Position numbers and translations under genes: made by a program. The notes under the pieces were generated by a model, which was not told where the DNA came from, did not search any database, and was given only the letters and a program-made list of their open reading frames with translations. 64,000 bases of DNA from positions 2,728,001 through 2,792,000 of the forward strand of contig OY781093.1 of the NCBI GenBank assembly GCA_963676355.1. The letters are read 5' to 3'. Shown here in pieces: positions 52,531 to 61,467 of this stretch; the first letter of the stretch is position 1; each line of letters starts with the position of its first letter. This DNA comes from JAGLOK01 sp963676355. GTDB taxonomy: Bacteria > Bacillota > Clostridia > Christensenellales > UMGS416.

Positions 52531-54345
52531 ATGAATATGAAAAAAATTATCATAGTTTTTTTAATTACTATATCTCTATTAATCTTTGCGTCCTGCGAAA
52601 ACAAATTGTACACAAAAGGAGTAGAATATAAGGACTATCCTGACAGTGATTTGCCTGTATATGATGATGCAGTAGTTTTCTTCTACGAGGAGGATCGTGA
52701 CGAGGTTGAAATTGCATTTGGCTCTGAGGATGACGTTGACGACATAGCCGATTTTTACATGGACTTTTTTGAAGATGAAAACGTAGCCCTCCAAGATGAA
52801 AAAGACGAAAAAGATGAGTATGAAGCTGAAGGTAAAATAGAAGATTTCCTTTTTGAAATTGAGGTTGAAGAGCCTCGCGGCGATTTAGAAAAATATTTTA
52901 AAAGCATAACTACAATTAAAATCGAGTTTGTGGAAGATGATGATTTGTCTGTAACTGCAGGCGAACAAGTTCAAAAAAATGATTCCCCGGACATAACTGC
53001 AGAACCTGAAACAAATTATCTATATGAAATTGGCGAAGACTATTTTTATGGTGAAAACGGATATACGCAGAGTTATGAGAATGCCGTGGATTATTTTACG
53101 CAGGCTGCAAACCAAGGCGACATGAAAGCTCAAAACTTCCTTGGTTACTGCTATGAAATGGGATACGGCGTCGATCAAAGTTATTCTATTGCATTTAGTT
53201 GGTACACTCTTTCTGCAAATCAGGGATATAAGATTGCCCAAAACAACATTGGTCTTTGCTATGAATATGGCAGAGGCGTTGATATTGACTTAGAAAAAGC
53301 CGCCAAATGGTATGAGCTTTCAGCACTGCAGGATTATGCTTACGCACAGCACAATCTGGGTTCTGCATATGAAAATGGGTCGGGCGTGGAGCAAGATTAC
53401 GAAAAAGCCTTCTATTGGTACACACTTTCAGCTGAGCAAGAATATGACCGCGCACAAAACAGTCTTGGTTATATGTATGGCAATGGCTACGCAACTGAAA
53501 AGGACTATGAAAAAGCACTGTACTGGTATCAGCTTTCAGCAGAACAAGGCTACTCAGTAGCTCAATACAATACAGGTTTATATTATGATTTGGGAAAAGG
53601 AACCGAAATAAATTTATCCAAAGCACTTTATTGGTATGAACTTGCTGCAGAACAAGGACACTCAAAAGCTCAAGCCAATGCGGGCGAATTCTACTATTTC
53701 GGTTATGCAACAGAAGTCAACTATGTCAAGGCATATAAATACTTCAATATGTCCTCATCTCAGGACTACGCCAACGGACAATACTATATGGGGCTTTGCA
53801 ATGAACGTGGAAACGGAACACCAAGAGATTATGAGCTTGCTTTCAAATGGTATATGAAATCTGCAGAGCAAGACCTCTTTGATGCTCAAGAAAAAGTTGG
53901 TGATTTCTACTACTACGGATATTACCCCGATCAAAATTATGAAACAGCCTTTCAATGGTATATGAAGGCTGCAGAACTTGGAGGAAAATACGCAAAATAC
54001 AAAGTAGGATATTGTTATTTATACGGGCAAGGTGTTGAAAAAGATGAAGAACAGGGTTTTAACTGGGTTTCTCTTGCTGCAGAACAAGGAAGCAGGCTGG
54101 GGCAAAACGAGCTCGGTGTACTCTATATAAGAGGTATTGGAACTGAAATAAATTATGACGTTGCATTTGAAATGTTTACACTTTCAGCACAACAGGATTA
54201 TGATGTGGCCGAATATAACCTTGGCGTGTGCTATGAAAACGGATATGGTGTCGAAATAGATGTGGAAATGGCAAAATACTGGTATGAGCTTGCAGCTGCA
54301 AAGGGTCACGAGGAAGCAATAGAAGCTCTTAAAGAGATGTCATAG
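52531..54345 (+). CDS. Sel1-repeat lipoprotein with an acidic N-terminal domain
   Basis: The 604-residue protein has a signal peptide with lipobox LIFASC, so it is lipid-anchored. Residues about 25-130 form an unusual, very acidic alpha/beta domain (VFFYEEDRDEVEIAFGSEDD and similar) that I do not recognise. A short linker leads to twelve tandem Sel1-like repeats of 36 residues, from YFYGENGYTQSYENAVDYF to GVCYENGYGVEIDVEMAKYW, with the consensus LGxxYxxGxGVxxDYxxAxxWY. Sel1 solenoids mediate protein-protein contacts and often take part in signalling or envelope complexes. The start follows CGGAGG. No partner gene is adjacent. Confidence 0.9.
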   Translation: MNMKKIIIVFLITISLLIFASCENKLYTKGVEYKDYPDSDLPVYDDAVVFFYEEDRDEVEIAFGSEDDVDDIADFYMDFFEDENVALQDEKDEKDEYEAEGKIEDFLFEIEVEEPRGDLEKYFKSITTIKIEFVEDDDLSVTAGEQVQKNDSPDITAEPETNYLYEIGEDYFYGENGYTQSYENAVDYFTQAANQGDMKAQNFLGYCYEMGYGVDQSYSIAFSWYTLSANQGYKIAQNNIGLCYEYGRGVDIDLEKAAKWYELSALQDYAYAQHNLGSAYENGSGVEQDYEKAFYWYTLSAEQEYDRAQNSLGYMYGNGYATEKDYEKALYWYQLSAEQGYSVAQYNTGLYYDLGKGTEINLSKALYWYELAAEQGHSKAQANAGEFYYFGYATEVNYVKAYKYFNMSSSQDYANGQYYMGLCNERGNGTPRDYELAFKWYMKSAEQDLFDAQEKVGDFYYYGYYPDQNYETAFQWYMKAAELGGKYAKYKVGYCYLYGQGVEKDEEQGFNWVSLAAEQGSRLGQNELGVLYIRGIGTEINYDVAFEMFTLSAQQDYDVAEYNLGVCYENGYGVEIDVEMAKYWYELAAAKGHEEAIEALKEMS

Positions 54346-54384
54346 CATTTAATTCTGCATCTTGACATAAAGCAATAAATCTAC

Positions 54385-54612
54385 TACAATCTACTTACCA
54401 AAACGATTAAGACTCAGTAGTTAAGGATTGATTGGTGAAAGAGAGATGTACAGTTAGCTGAAAGTACATTGACCATCCCCTTGATGAATACCACCTTATG
54501 ATTGGTTCGGGTTGTGCCTTATAGCAAAATTAAGTGGTTTTAACAATTAGGGTGGAACCGCGGATAATTAGATTTATTCGTCCCTTGCATATATGCAAGG
54601 GACGTTTTTATT
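54385..54612 (+). promoter_or_regulatory. T-box riboswitch leader of thrS (threonine)
   Basis: The canonical T-box AGGGTGGAACCGCGG lies at 54549-54563. It is followed by a terminator hairpin GTCCCTTGCAT / ATGCAAGGGAC with a T-run (54579-54610). Upstream, from about 54400, stem I carries the AG-bulge-type sequence AGAGAGATGTACAGTTAGCTG and a candidate Thr specifier ACC near 54490. Uncharged tRNA-Thr would stabilise the antiterminator and switch on thrS. Boundaries are approximate. Confidence 0.93.
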
Positions 54613-54635
54613 TACAAAAAAGAAAGGAGTACACT

Positions 54636-56540
54636 ATGAAAGTAAAATTACCAGACGGTTCGGTACGCGAATACGAGGGCAAAATGACAGCCTTGGATGT
54701 TGTGCGCGACATCTCAGAAGGGCTTGCCCGCGTTGCCTGCGCTGTAAAGATTGACGGCGAGGTGCATGGACTGACTACCGAGCTTACCGGCGATATAGAT
54801 GAGTTTGTTGTTTTGAAGTTTGAAGATGAGGGGGGAAAAGACACCTACCGTCACACAGCTTCCCACATCATGGCACAGGCTGTAAAGCGTATTTGGCCCG
54901 ATGCCAAAGTTGCCATAGGCCCAGCCATTGAAAACGGATTCTATTATGACTTTGACGTGGAAAAGCCATTTTCTCCGGAAGACTTAACTAAAATCGAAGC
55001 CGAGATGAAAAAAATAATCGCAGAGGATTATCCTGTTAAACGCTTTGAGTTGCCTAGAGATGAAGCTTTAAAACTCATGGAAGAAAAACAAGAACCATAT
55101 AAAGTGGAGCTTATAAACGACTTGCCTGAAGATGCTATCATTTCCTTTTATACACAGGGAGATTTCACTGACTTGTGCGCGGGACCACACCTTCCTTCAA
55201 CGGGCAGAGTTCGTTCATACAAGCTGCTATCAGCTGCAGGTGCTTACTGGCGCGGAAGCGAAAAAAACAAAATGCTGCAACGCATTTATGCCACTGCCTT
55301 TGACAACAAAAAAGATCTTAAGAAACATCTCAATATGCTAGAGGAAGCTAAAAAGCGTGACCATCGTAAGCTTGGAAAAGAGCTTGAATTATTTGCCTTG
55401 ATGGAAGAAGGCCCCGGCTTTCCTTTTTTCCTGCCAAAAGGAATGATTATTAAAAATGAACTTGTCAACTATTGGCGCGAAGTACACAGAAAAGCCGACT
55501 ATGTTGAAATCTCTACGCCAATAATACTTAGTCGCCAGCTATGGGAAACCTCCGGGCATTGGACTCACTATCGTGAGAATATGTATACTACTCAAATCGA
55601 TGAAAACGATTTTGCTATTAAGCCCATGAACTGCCCGGGCGGCATGCTTGTATATAAGATGAAACCGCACTCATACAAAGAGCTTCCAATGCGTGTTGGA
55701 GAGCTTGGATTGGTTCACAGGCACGAAATGTCAGGAGCTCTGCACGGACTTATGAGGGTGCGCTCATTCACTCAAGATGATGCTCATTTATTCATGCTTC
55801 CTGAGCAAATAAAGGAAGAAATTAAAAAGACTATAGCATTAATTGACGAGATTTATACTGTCTTTGGCTTCAGCTATCACATGGAGCTTTCTACCCGCCC
55901 CGAAAAAAGCATTGGACGGGATGAAGATTGGGAACTTGCAACCAATTCTCTAAAAGATGCTTTAGATGAGGAAGGTTTAGAATATGTCATAAACGAAGGT
56001 GATGGTGCATTTTATGGCCCTAAGATTGATTTTCATCTTGAAGACTGTATCGGAAGAACATGGCAATGCGGAACAATTCAAGCCGATTTCCAAATGGCAG
56101 AGAGATTTGAGCTCGAATATATCGGGGCTGATGGTCAAAAACATAGACCGGTAATGATACACCGAGTAGCTTACGGAAGCCTAGAGCGCTTTATCGGAAT
56201 CCTAATCGAACACTTTGCCGGTACATTCCCTGTGTGGCTGTCTCCGGTACAAGCCAAAATGCTTACAATAACCGACAGAAGCAACGACTATGCATACGAA
56301 GTCGCTTCCCTTCTTGAAAGCCGTGGTATCCGTTGCGAAGTTGACACACGCAATGAGAAAATCGGATTTAAGATACGAGAGGCGAGAAATGAACGTGTGC
56401 CGTATATAGCTGTAATCGGTGACAAAGAAATAGAAGAAAGCACTCTTTCTGTCCGTATGCGCGGCAAAAAGGAAGATACAATCCTTTCTCCTCAGGAGCT
56501 TGCCGATAAAATAGCAGATGATGTATTGAACAAAAAGTAA
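54636..56540 (+). CDS. thrS: Threonyl-tRNA synthetase
   Basis: The ATG at 54636 behind GAAAGGAG follows the T-box leader; the open frame runs back into the leader but that part is not coding. The 634-residue enzyme has a TGS domain at residues 1-60, an editing domain with HTASHIMAQAVKRIWPDA and the zinc-type Cys/His in DLCAGPHLPSTGRV, a class II core with motif 2 MNCPGGMLVYK and VHRHEMSGALHGLMRVRSFT, and motif 3 HRVAYGSLERFIGILIEHF. A C-terminal anticodon-binding domain completes it. It charges tRNA-Thr and edits Ser-tRNA-Thr. Confidence 0.97.
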   Translation: MKVKLPDGSVREYEGKMTALDVVRDISEGLARVACAVKIDGEVHGLTTELTGDIDEFVVLKFEDEGGKDTYRHTASHIMAQAVKRIWPDAKVAIGPAIENGFYYDFDVEKPFSPEDLTKIEAEMKKIIAEDYPVKRFELPRDEALKLMEEKQEPYKVELINDLPEDAIISFYTQGDFTDLCAGPHLPSTGRVRSYKLLSAAGAYWRGSEKNKMLQRIYATAFDNKKDLKKHLNMLEEAKKRDHRKLGKELELFALMEEGPGFPFFLPKGMIIKNELVNYWREVHRKADYVEISTPIILSRQLWETSGHWTHYRENMYTTQIDENDFAIKPMNCPGGMLVYKMKPHSYKELPMRVGELGLVHRHEMSGALHGLMRVRSFTQDDAHLFMLPEQIKEEIKKTIALIDEIYTVFGFSYHMELSTRPEKSIGRDEDWELATNSLKDALDEEGLEYVINEGDGAFYGPKIDFHLEDCIGRTWQCGTIQADFQMAERFELEYIGADGQKHRPVMIHRVAYGSLERFIGILIEHFAGTFPVWLSPVQAKMLTITDRSNDYAYEVASLLESRGIRCEVDTRNEKIGFKIREARNERVPYIAVIGDKEIEESTLSVRMRGKKEDTILSPQELADKIADDVLNKK

Positions 56541-56552
56541 TAAGATATTTTA

Positions 56553-56586
56553 AAAAAGCTCCGCTTTTAAAATGCGGAGCTTTTTA
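56553..56586 (+). terminator. Intrinsic terminator after thrS
   Basis: AAAAAGCTCCGC and GCGGAGCTTTTT form a strong stem flanked by A and T runs; it can also serve the convergent MFS gene. Confidence 0.9.
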
Positions 56587-56613
56587 TTTGCTTAATTATT
56601 TCAATCTAAATGC

Positions 56614-57843
56614 TTATTGAATTTCTTCCCTAGGCAATTTTACTTTTCCGGCAACTATTAGGTTTACAATGCTTAGCCCAGATGCAATGAAAAACACATA
56701 CTGCGGTCCCCATGCCTTCCATGCCAGTCCGCCAAGTGTCGCTCCAATTATAGAAACCACATGGTCAAGGCTAATCCCCGTTGAAATCGTTGTTGTAATA
56801 TCACTATTGCTAAGTGCAATTTTTTTTAAGTATATGATTCTGACCATTCCCATTTGCATGGATATCCTATCCATAACAAAAAGAGAGGCAGCCAATATGA
56901 ATGGAATACCCACTAAAGCAAGCCTTCCTGTATCAAACCCAAGGCTTAAAACACCATACAAAGCATACACAAGAATAAAGGACAATCCATCAGCATATAA
57001 AAGTTTTTTAACGCCAAATCTGTCAATCCACCTGCCCAACATTCTCAAAAAGAATATCCCAAGGAAAGACCCTATCATTGTGAGCAATATAATTGTGTCT
57101 GTTTCCTTGCCTAAAATGTCAATCATAACCCATGGCCCAAATACAATCATAATCTGCTTTTGTGCACCGTGCATAGTTGCTAATATATAATAATATTTAT
57201 ATTCTTTTTTAAATCTCAGCTCGAATTTGCGCTTCCTTACAGGCTCTTTTTCAACAGTTTTTTCAAGCATAAAGTAAATGATGAATGCAAAAGCAAAAAA
57301 TACGGCAGACACAATAAAAATCCATTTTATTTTAGTGTCAAAACTGAAAAATCCCGTTCTAAATCCTGTATAAACAACAATCCCGCCGATAAGCGTAAAC
57401 GTTGTTGCCACACTTTTATACTGCCCCATGCGCTTGCCTATTTCGTTTTCATTTTCCACAAGGCTCATGCCTATGCTGTCTGCTAGCGGCATGTGCATAT
57501 GCATTCCCAATGAGTTTATAAAAAGGAAAACGAGCATTATAGCAAAAGGCGGTGTTAACAGCCCCAGCGCCAATACTCCAATAAAACTTAGTACTTGTGT
57601 GATAATTGCGATTTTTATATCGCCTATAAATGACAGTGCACTTATTGCAACAAGGCACAAAAGTCCAGGTAATTCACGTGGAAACTCTATGATTCCACGG
57701 ACATCAGCCTCCACTTTGTACACTTCTTTAAAGTAGTTATTAAATACACCGTCCGAAAAGCTGAGTGCCATTCCTATTGCGGCTGTTGCCACAAAAAAAA
57801 GCATTATACTGACATTTAAATTCTTAAATGAATTTTTTCTCAT
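56614..57843 (-). CDS. MFS transporter
   Basis: The 409-residue protein has twelve membrane helices with the MFS-type central basic loop (EKTVEKEPVRKRKFELRFKK) and a typical signature in the second half (GSFLGIFFLRMLGRWIDRFGVKK). An amphipathic loop near FPRELPGLLCLVAISALSF is also present. The substrate is unknown. It starts four bases after the prfC stop without a clear ribosome-binding site, so its translation is probably coupled to prfC. Confidence 0.88.
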   Translation of the reverse strand: MRKNSFKNLNVSIMLFFVATAAIGMALSFSDGVFNNYFKEVYKVEADVRGIIEFPRELPGLLCLVAISALSFIGDIKIAIITQVLSFIGVLALGLLTPPFAIMLVFLFINSLGMHMHMPLADSIGMSLVENENEIGKRMGQYKSVATTFTLIGGIVVYTGFRTGFFSFDTKIKWIFIVSAVFFAFAFIIYFMLEKTVEKEPVRKRKFELRFKKEYKYYYILATMHGAQKQIMIVFGPWVMIDILGKETDTIILLTMIGSFLGIFFLRMLGRWIDRFGVKKLLYADGLSFILVYALYGVLSLGFDTGRLALVGIPFILAASLFVMDRISMQMGMVRIIYLKKIALSNSDITTTISTGISLDHVVSIIGATLGGLAWKAWGPQYVFFIASGLSIVNLIVAGKVKLPREEIQ

Positions 57844-57847
57844 CTAT

Positions 57848-59452
57848 CTATTTCGCGCTTCTAGTTGCCGTTTTAAGCAGCTTTATCCCCTCATTGTTTT
57901 GCTCCACCCATGGAATAGACCATGCGTTTCCGAAAAACAAAACACTTCGTCCCTCGTTGTCAACGCCCGGAGTCGTAGTGCTTGAAAGCGTGAGACTTTT
58001 TACATCCACTCCTTCTTCCAACCAACGAACAGCCTTGTATGGCAACATCTCCTGCCGTATATCAACATTATATTCCATCTTAAGCCTGTGCTTTAACACA
58101 TCAAACTGAAGCACTCCGCATGCGCCGCATATTAGCTCCTGGCGACCTATATCCAATTGTTTAAACACTTGGATAGCCCCCTCTTGCGAAAGCTGCTCAA
58201 TGCCTTTTACAAACTGCTTGCGTCGAAGCGTTTCCTCCGGCACGATTCTTGCAAAAAACTCTGGAGCAAACATGGGTATTCCTTCAAACTGGAACTTATT
58301 TTTACCAGACACAATGGTATCGCCCAGCGCAAAAACTCCCGGATCAAAAAGACCTATTATATCCCCCGGCCAAGCAGTAGTCACCGCGCTTCGCTCATCT
58401 GCCATGAACTGCTGTGGTTGTGCTAGTCTCACCTGTTTTCCGGTATTCACATGCGTTGCATCCATTCCTGCTTCAAACTTGCCTGAACATATTCGAATAA
58501 AAGCCAGTCTGTCACGGTGCGCAGGGTTCATATTAGCCTGTATCTTAAACACAAACGCCGAAAAGTCCTCACTATCTACGGGAACTTCTCCTTCACTGGA
58601 TTTCCTTGGAAGCGGTGGTGTCGTCTGCTCTAAAAATTTATTTAAAAAGCTTTCAACGCCGAAGTTATTGATGGCTGACCCAAAAAACATGGGCGTAAGC
58701 TCACCATTTCTTACCTTTTCGATATCAAGATCCTCGCCGGCTCCTTCCAAAAGTTCAATTTCTTCCATCAACTGGTCATATAAATAATCGCCGATTAGCT
58801 CTTTTGTTTTAGGATCATCTATAGACATAAACATATTTTCAAGCTTTTTTGAGCCGTGTGCCCCATCATCAGTATATAACTCTACTTCCCTATTATGTCT
58901 GTGATATACCCCTTTAAAATCGCCATGAATGCCTATTGGCCAATTCATGGGATAGCTTGAGATGCCAAGCACTGTTTCAAGCTCATCCATAAGGTCGAAC
59001 GGATCTTTTGATGCACGGTCCATCTTGTTTACGAATGTAAATATCGGAATATCTCGCAACTTACAGACTTCAAATAGCTTTATTGTCTGCGGCTCAACAC
59101 CTCGCGCACCGTCAATAAGCATCACTGCGCTGTCGGCTGCAATGAGCGTACGATATGTATCTTCCGAGAAATCTTGATGCCCAGGAGTATCGAGAATATT
59201 TATCGAATAATCGTTATACGAAAACTGCATCGCGGATGATGTAACTGAAATTCCGCGCTGCTTTTCTATCTCCATCCAGTCGCTTGTTGCGTGCCTTGAA
59301 GCCTTCCTCGCCTTAACCGAACCTGCAAGACGAATAGCGCCTCCATAAAGCAAAAGCTTTTCTGTAAGCGTCGTTTTTCCCGCATCGGGATGAGAGATAA
59401 TCGCAAACGTTCTGCGTTTTTTAATTTCTTTTACTATTTCTTGACTAATCAT
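57848..59452 (-). CDS. prfC: Peptide chain release factor 3
   Basis: RF3 is the GTPase that recycles release factors RF1/RF2 from the ribosome. The 534-residue protein has the G1 loop ISHPDAGKTTLTEKLLLYGG, the RF3-specific region GSVKARKASRHATSDWMEIE followed by KQRGISVTSS (G2), DTPGHQDFSEDTYRTL (G3) and FVNKMDRASKDPFDLMDE (G4). The C-terminal RF3 domain has phrases such as FEGIPMFAPEFFARI. It is followed by an MFS gene in the same transcript. Confidence 0.96.
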   Translation of the reverse strand: MISQEIVKEIKKRRTFAIISHPDAGKTTLTEKLLLYGGAIRLAGSVKARKASRHATSDWMEIEKQRGISVTSSAMQFSYNDYSINILDTPGHQDFSEDTYRTLIAADSAVMLIDGARGVEPQTIKLFEVCKLRDIPIFTFVNKMDRASKDPFDLMDELETVLGISSYPMNWPIGIHGDFKGVYHRHNREVELYTDDGAHGSKKLENMFMSIDDPKTKELIGDYLYDQLMEEIELLEGAGEDLDIEKVRNGELTPMFFGSAINNFGVESFLNKFLEQTTPPLPRKSSEGEVPVDSEDFSAFVFKIQANMNPAHRDRLAFIRICSGKFEAGMDATHVNTGKQVRLAQPQQFMADERSAVTTAWPGDIIGLFDPGVFALGDTIVSGKNKFQFEGIPMFAPEFFARIVPEETLRRKQFVKGIEQLSQEGAIQVFKQLDIGRQELICGACGVLQFDVLKHRLKMEYNVDIRQEMLPYKAVRWLEEGVDVKSLTLSSTTTPGVDNEGRSVLFFGNAWSIPWVEQNNEGIKLLKTATRSAK

Positions 59453-59606
59453 TAGGATATATACTACATAAACAAGTGCTTTTAGTCAATCATTTGGGCA
59501 TTAAAAAGATGAGTAATAGTTATAAAAAATATTTTTATAAAAATTTGTTTTAAGTATTGAATATGGTTTTTATATATGTTATAATTTCCAAACGTCAACG
59601 AGATAA

Positions 59607-59681
59607 TCCTCAGTAGCTCAACGGTAGAGCACTCGGCTGTTAACCGAGATGTTGTTGGTTCAAATCCAACCTGGGGAGCCA
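59607..59681 (+). tRNA. tRNA-Asn (anticodon GTT), CCA encoded
   Basis: The 75-nt sequence folds as a cloverleaf. The acceptor stem TCCTCAG pairs with CTGGGGA (one G-U), the D-arm holds AGCTCAACGGTAGAGC, the anticodon stem CTCGG/CCGAG encloses CTGTTAA with anticodon GTT, and the T-arm is TTGGTTCAAATCCAA. Discriminator G and CCA are encoded. The rest of the gene-free stretch 59453-59854 contains the terminator at 59682 and otherwise nothing I can identify. Confidence 0.97.
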
Positions 59682-59712
59682 AGCCGTCCGCATATGCGGG
59701 CGGCTTTCTTAT
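59682..59712 (+). terminator. Intrinsic terminator after tRNA-Asn
   Basis: GCCGTCCGC-ATAT-GCGGGCGGC (one G-U pair) is followed by TTTCTTAT. Confidence 0.8.
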
Positions 59713-59854
59713 ATCTTCTTAACGATATACAACTCAATTTTCGTCATGAATTCCTAAACAGCAAATCAAAACTTATGCAAGTGCTTTTTTTGTTTTACGT
59801 TTAACCTATCGGTGAAATATAAAACAAACTTTTTCGCTTGTCCGTACTATTTGC

Positions 59855-60682
59855 TTAAACCTCTTGGCACCCTTCACAATAATAAACGCTTCCGCCAAGA
59901 TAATCTTTTTTCACTATCGCTCCTCCGCACTCGGGACAAGGTGTGCTCTTGGTAAATTTACTCGCTTTTGTTTTATAGCCACCGGGATTGCCGAACAAAT
60001 CTTTTTCCGTATCTCGCCCACCGTTTTCTGCCATTTCAGAAAGCGTTGATTTTATCGAGTCAAAAAGAGCGTGTATTTCATCATCGTTTAACGTATTTAC
60101 TTTCCGCCTAGGGTGTATCTTGGCGTTAAACAAAATATCTTGCAATACGCCGTTTCCCAGCCCCGGAATACGCTGTTCGGTAGCAAGGAAAGCTTTAATG
60201 CTCAGCTTTTCCATACCTTCTTTTGATATAAGCTTGGTGAAATAATTCATAGAAAAATCATCGCCTATAGGATTTACTGCGGAATAAGCTTTTAGATAAT
60301 ATTCATTGTCAATTGCACCTTCCTTAAAGGCGAGCATGCCACCATACATCTGAACTGATGCCACAAGATACGTCCCATCAGTAAAACCAATTAAAAGCTG
60401 GTGCTTTTTGGGCAGACCCTTTTCGTTTTCTGCATAGCGAAGATTTATGCCTTCGCTGAAAGCTATCCTTATATCCTCAACCTCTATCTCCACCTTGCCA
60501 CCGAATGCTTTTGCAACAACTATTTTCTTACCTTTAAGCAGACTATTATATTGCTCAGGCTCACCGTGAAACCAAGCGAATTTATGCGGGCTTTGATTAA
60601 CTGTAACACTTTTAATCACTTTGCTTTTAACCGTCTTATTAAGCTGCTTTGCAAGCACAATACTTTCAGGTATCTCAATCAT
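59855..60682 (-). CDS. Divergent Fpg/Nei family DNA glycosylase-like protein
   Basis: The 275-residue protein has the Fpg/Nei domain order: an N-terminal beta-sandwich, the helix-two-turn-helix with AFLATEQRIPGLGNGVLQDILFNAKIHPRRKV, and a C-terminal zinc finger with CPECGG and YYCEGC. Two key residues are missing. The sequence starts MIEIPES, so the catalytic N-terminal proline of MPELPE is Ile, although Glu3 is kept; and the zinc-finger Arg (normally before TTYYC) is absent in LGGSVYYC. The family membership is clear, but glycosylase/lyase chemistry is doubtful. Similar proline-less Fpg relatives exist in Clostridia as far as I recall. The start follows GGAG. It is monocistronic. Confidence 0.85.
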   Translation of the reverse strand: MIEIPESIVLAKQLNKTVKSKVIKSVTVNQSPHKFAWFHGEPEQYNSLLKGKKIVVAKAFGGKVEIEVEDIRIAFSEGINLRYAENEKGLPKKHQLLIGFTDGTYLVASVQMYGGMLAFKEGAIDNEYYLKAYSAVNPIGDDFSMNYFTKLISKEGMEKLSIKAFLATEQRIPGLGNGVLQDILFNAKIHPRRKVNTLNDDEIHALFDSIKSTLSEMAENGGRDTEKDLFGNPGGYKTKASKFTKSTPCPECGGAIVKKDYLGGSVYYCEGCQEV

Positions 60683-60744
60683 AAAAACACTCCTTTTTTA
60701 TCACTAATTTAATTCTAAGACTAAGAATAAATATTGTCAATTTT

Positions 60745-60774
60745 TTGTATTTAAAGCCAACAATTTGATATAAT
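60745..60774 (+). promoter_or_regulatory. Promoter of the L,D-transpeptidase gene with start of transcription at the ATG
   Basis: TTGTAT (60745-60750) and TGATATAAT (60766-60774, an extended -10) are separated by 18 nt counted to TATAAT. The ATG begins at 60781, seven bases after the -10 box. No Shine-Dalgarno sequence is present. Confidence 0.6.
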
Positions 60775-60780
60775 AGTTAT

Positions 60781-61467
60781 ATGAAAAAAACGCTTATTAT
60801 CTTCTCTATGATTCTTGCCTTGTGTTCCTGCTCTCACAACTCAATGGGTTCAGAAGAAACCATTGCAGTAGACACAGGTTATAGTTCTGTGCAAATGCTA
60901 AGTGCTACACCGATAGTAACACTATCGCAGACAACAACCATTAGCGAAACGCCACCTAAAACAATAGCGCCATCGCAGACGCCCTTTGAAAGGACAAATG
61001 TAATGAACAACCCAAAGATAGTAATACATAAAAGCGAGCGCATGCTTTATGTGTATGATGATGATAATTTATGCGCGAAATTTAAGATAGCACTCGGTTT
61101 TGCCCCCGAAGGCCACAAACAAAAAGAAGGCGATGGGAAAACTCCTGAGGGTGAGTATTATATATGCACAAAAAATGACAAGTCTAACTACTACCTTGGC
61201 TTAGCTGTGTCATATCCTAACATAATAGATGCTGGCGTCGGTCTTGAAAGTGGTCTTATAACGCAGTCGGAATATGATAAAATAGAGTCTGCAATTAACT
61301 CAGGAAAACGTCCGCCGTGGGACACTGCATTGGGCGGCGAGATTGTGATACACGGAAGCGATGCTTCGTGCGATTGGACTGCAGGTTGCATTGCAGCCGA
61401 AAATTCCGACATAGATTACTTGTGGGAAAACTGCCACGTAGGCACACCCATTACAATAACACCTTAG
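60781..61467 (+). CDS. L,D-transpeptidase (YkuD domain) lipoprotein
   Basis: The 228-residue protein has a signal peptide with lipobox ILALCSC and a Thr/Ser-rich linker to about residue 75. A YkuD domain follows with KIVIHKSERMLYVYDDD, GDGKTPEGEYYICTKND and the catalytic region EIVIHGSD and DWTAGCIAAEN, where the Cys is the nucleophile and the His of IHG its partner. Such enzymes form 3-3 cross-links in peptidoglycan or attach proteins to it. The gene appears to lack a leader. Its stop overlaps the stop of the convergent AEC gene by 4 nt. Confidence 0.9.
   Translation: MKKTLIIFSMILALCSCSHNSMGSEETIAVDTGYSSVQMLSATPIVTLSQTTTISETPPKTIAPSQTPFERTNVMNNPKIVIHKSERMLYVYDDDNLCAKFKIALGFAPEGHKQKEGDGKTPEGEYYICTKNDKSNYYLGLAVSYPNIIDAGVGLESGLITQSEYDKIESAINSGKRPPWDTALGGEIVIHGSDASCDWTAGCIAAENSDIDYLWENCHVGTPITITP

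Noticed and set aside
53195..53710. 171-codon open frame on the minus strand inside the Sel1 gene
   Set aside because: It is antisense to the regular 36-residue repeats and has no ribosome-binding site; its repeats mirror those of the real gene.
59482..59682. Minus-strand open frame starting MAPQVGFEPTTSRLTAEC
   Set aside because: This is the well-known spurious reading of the antisense of a tRNA; the + strand here is tRNA-Asn.
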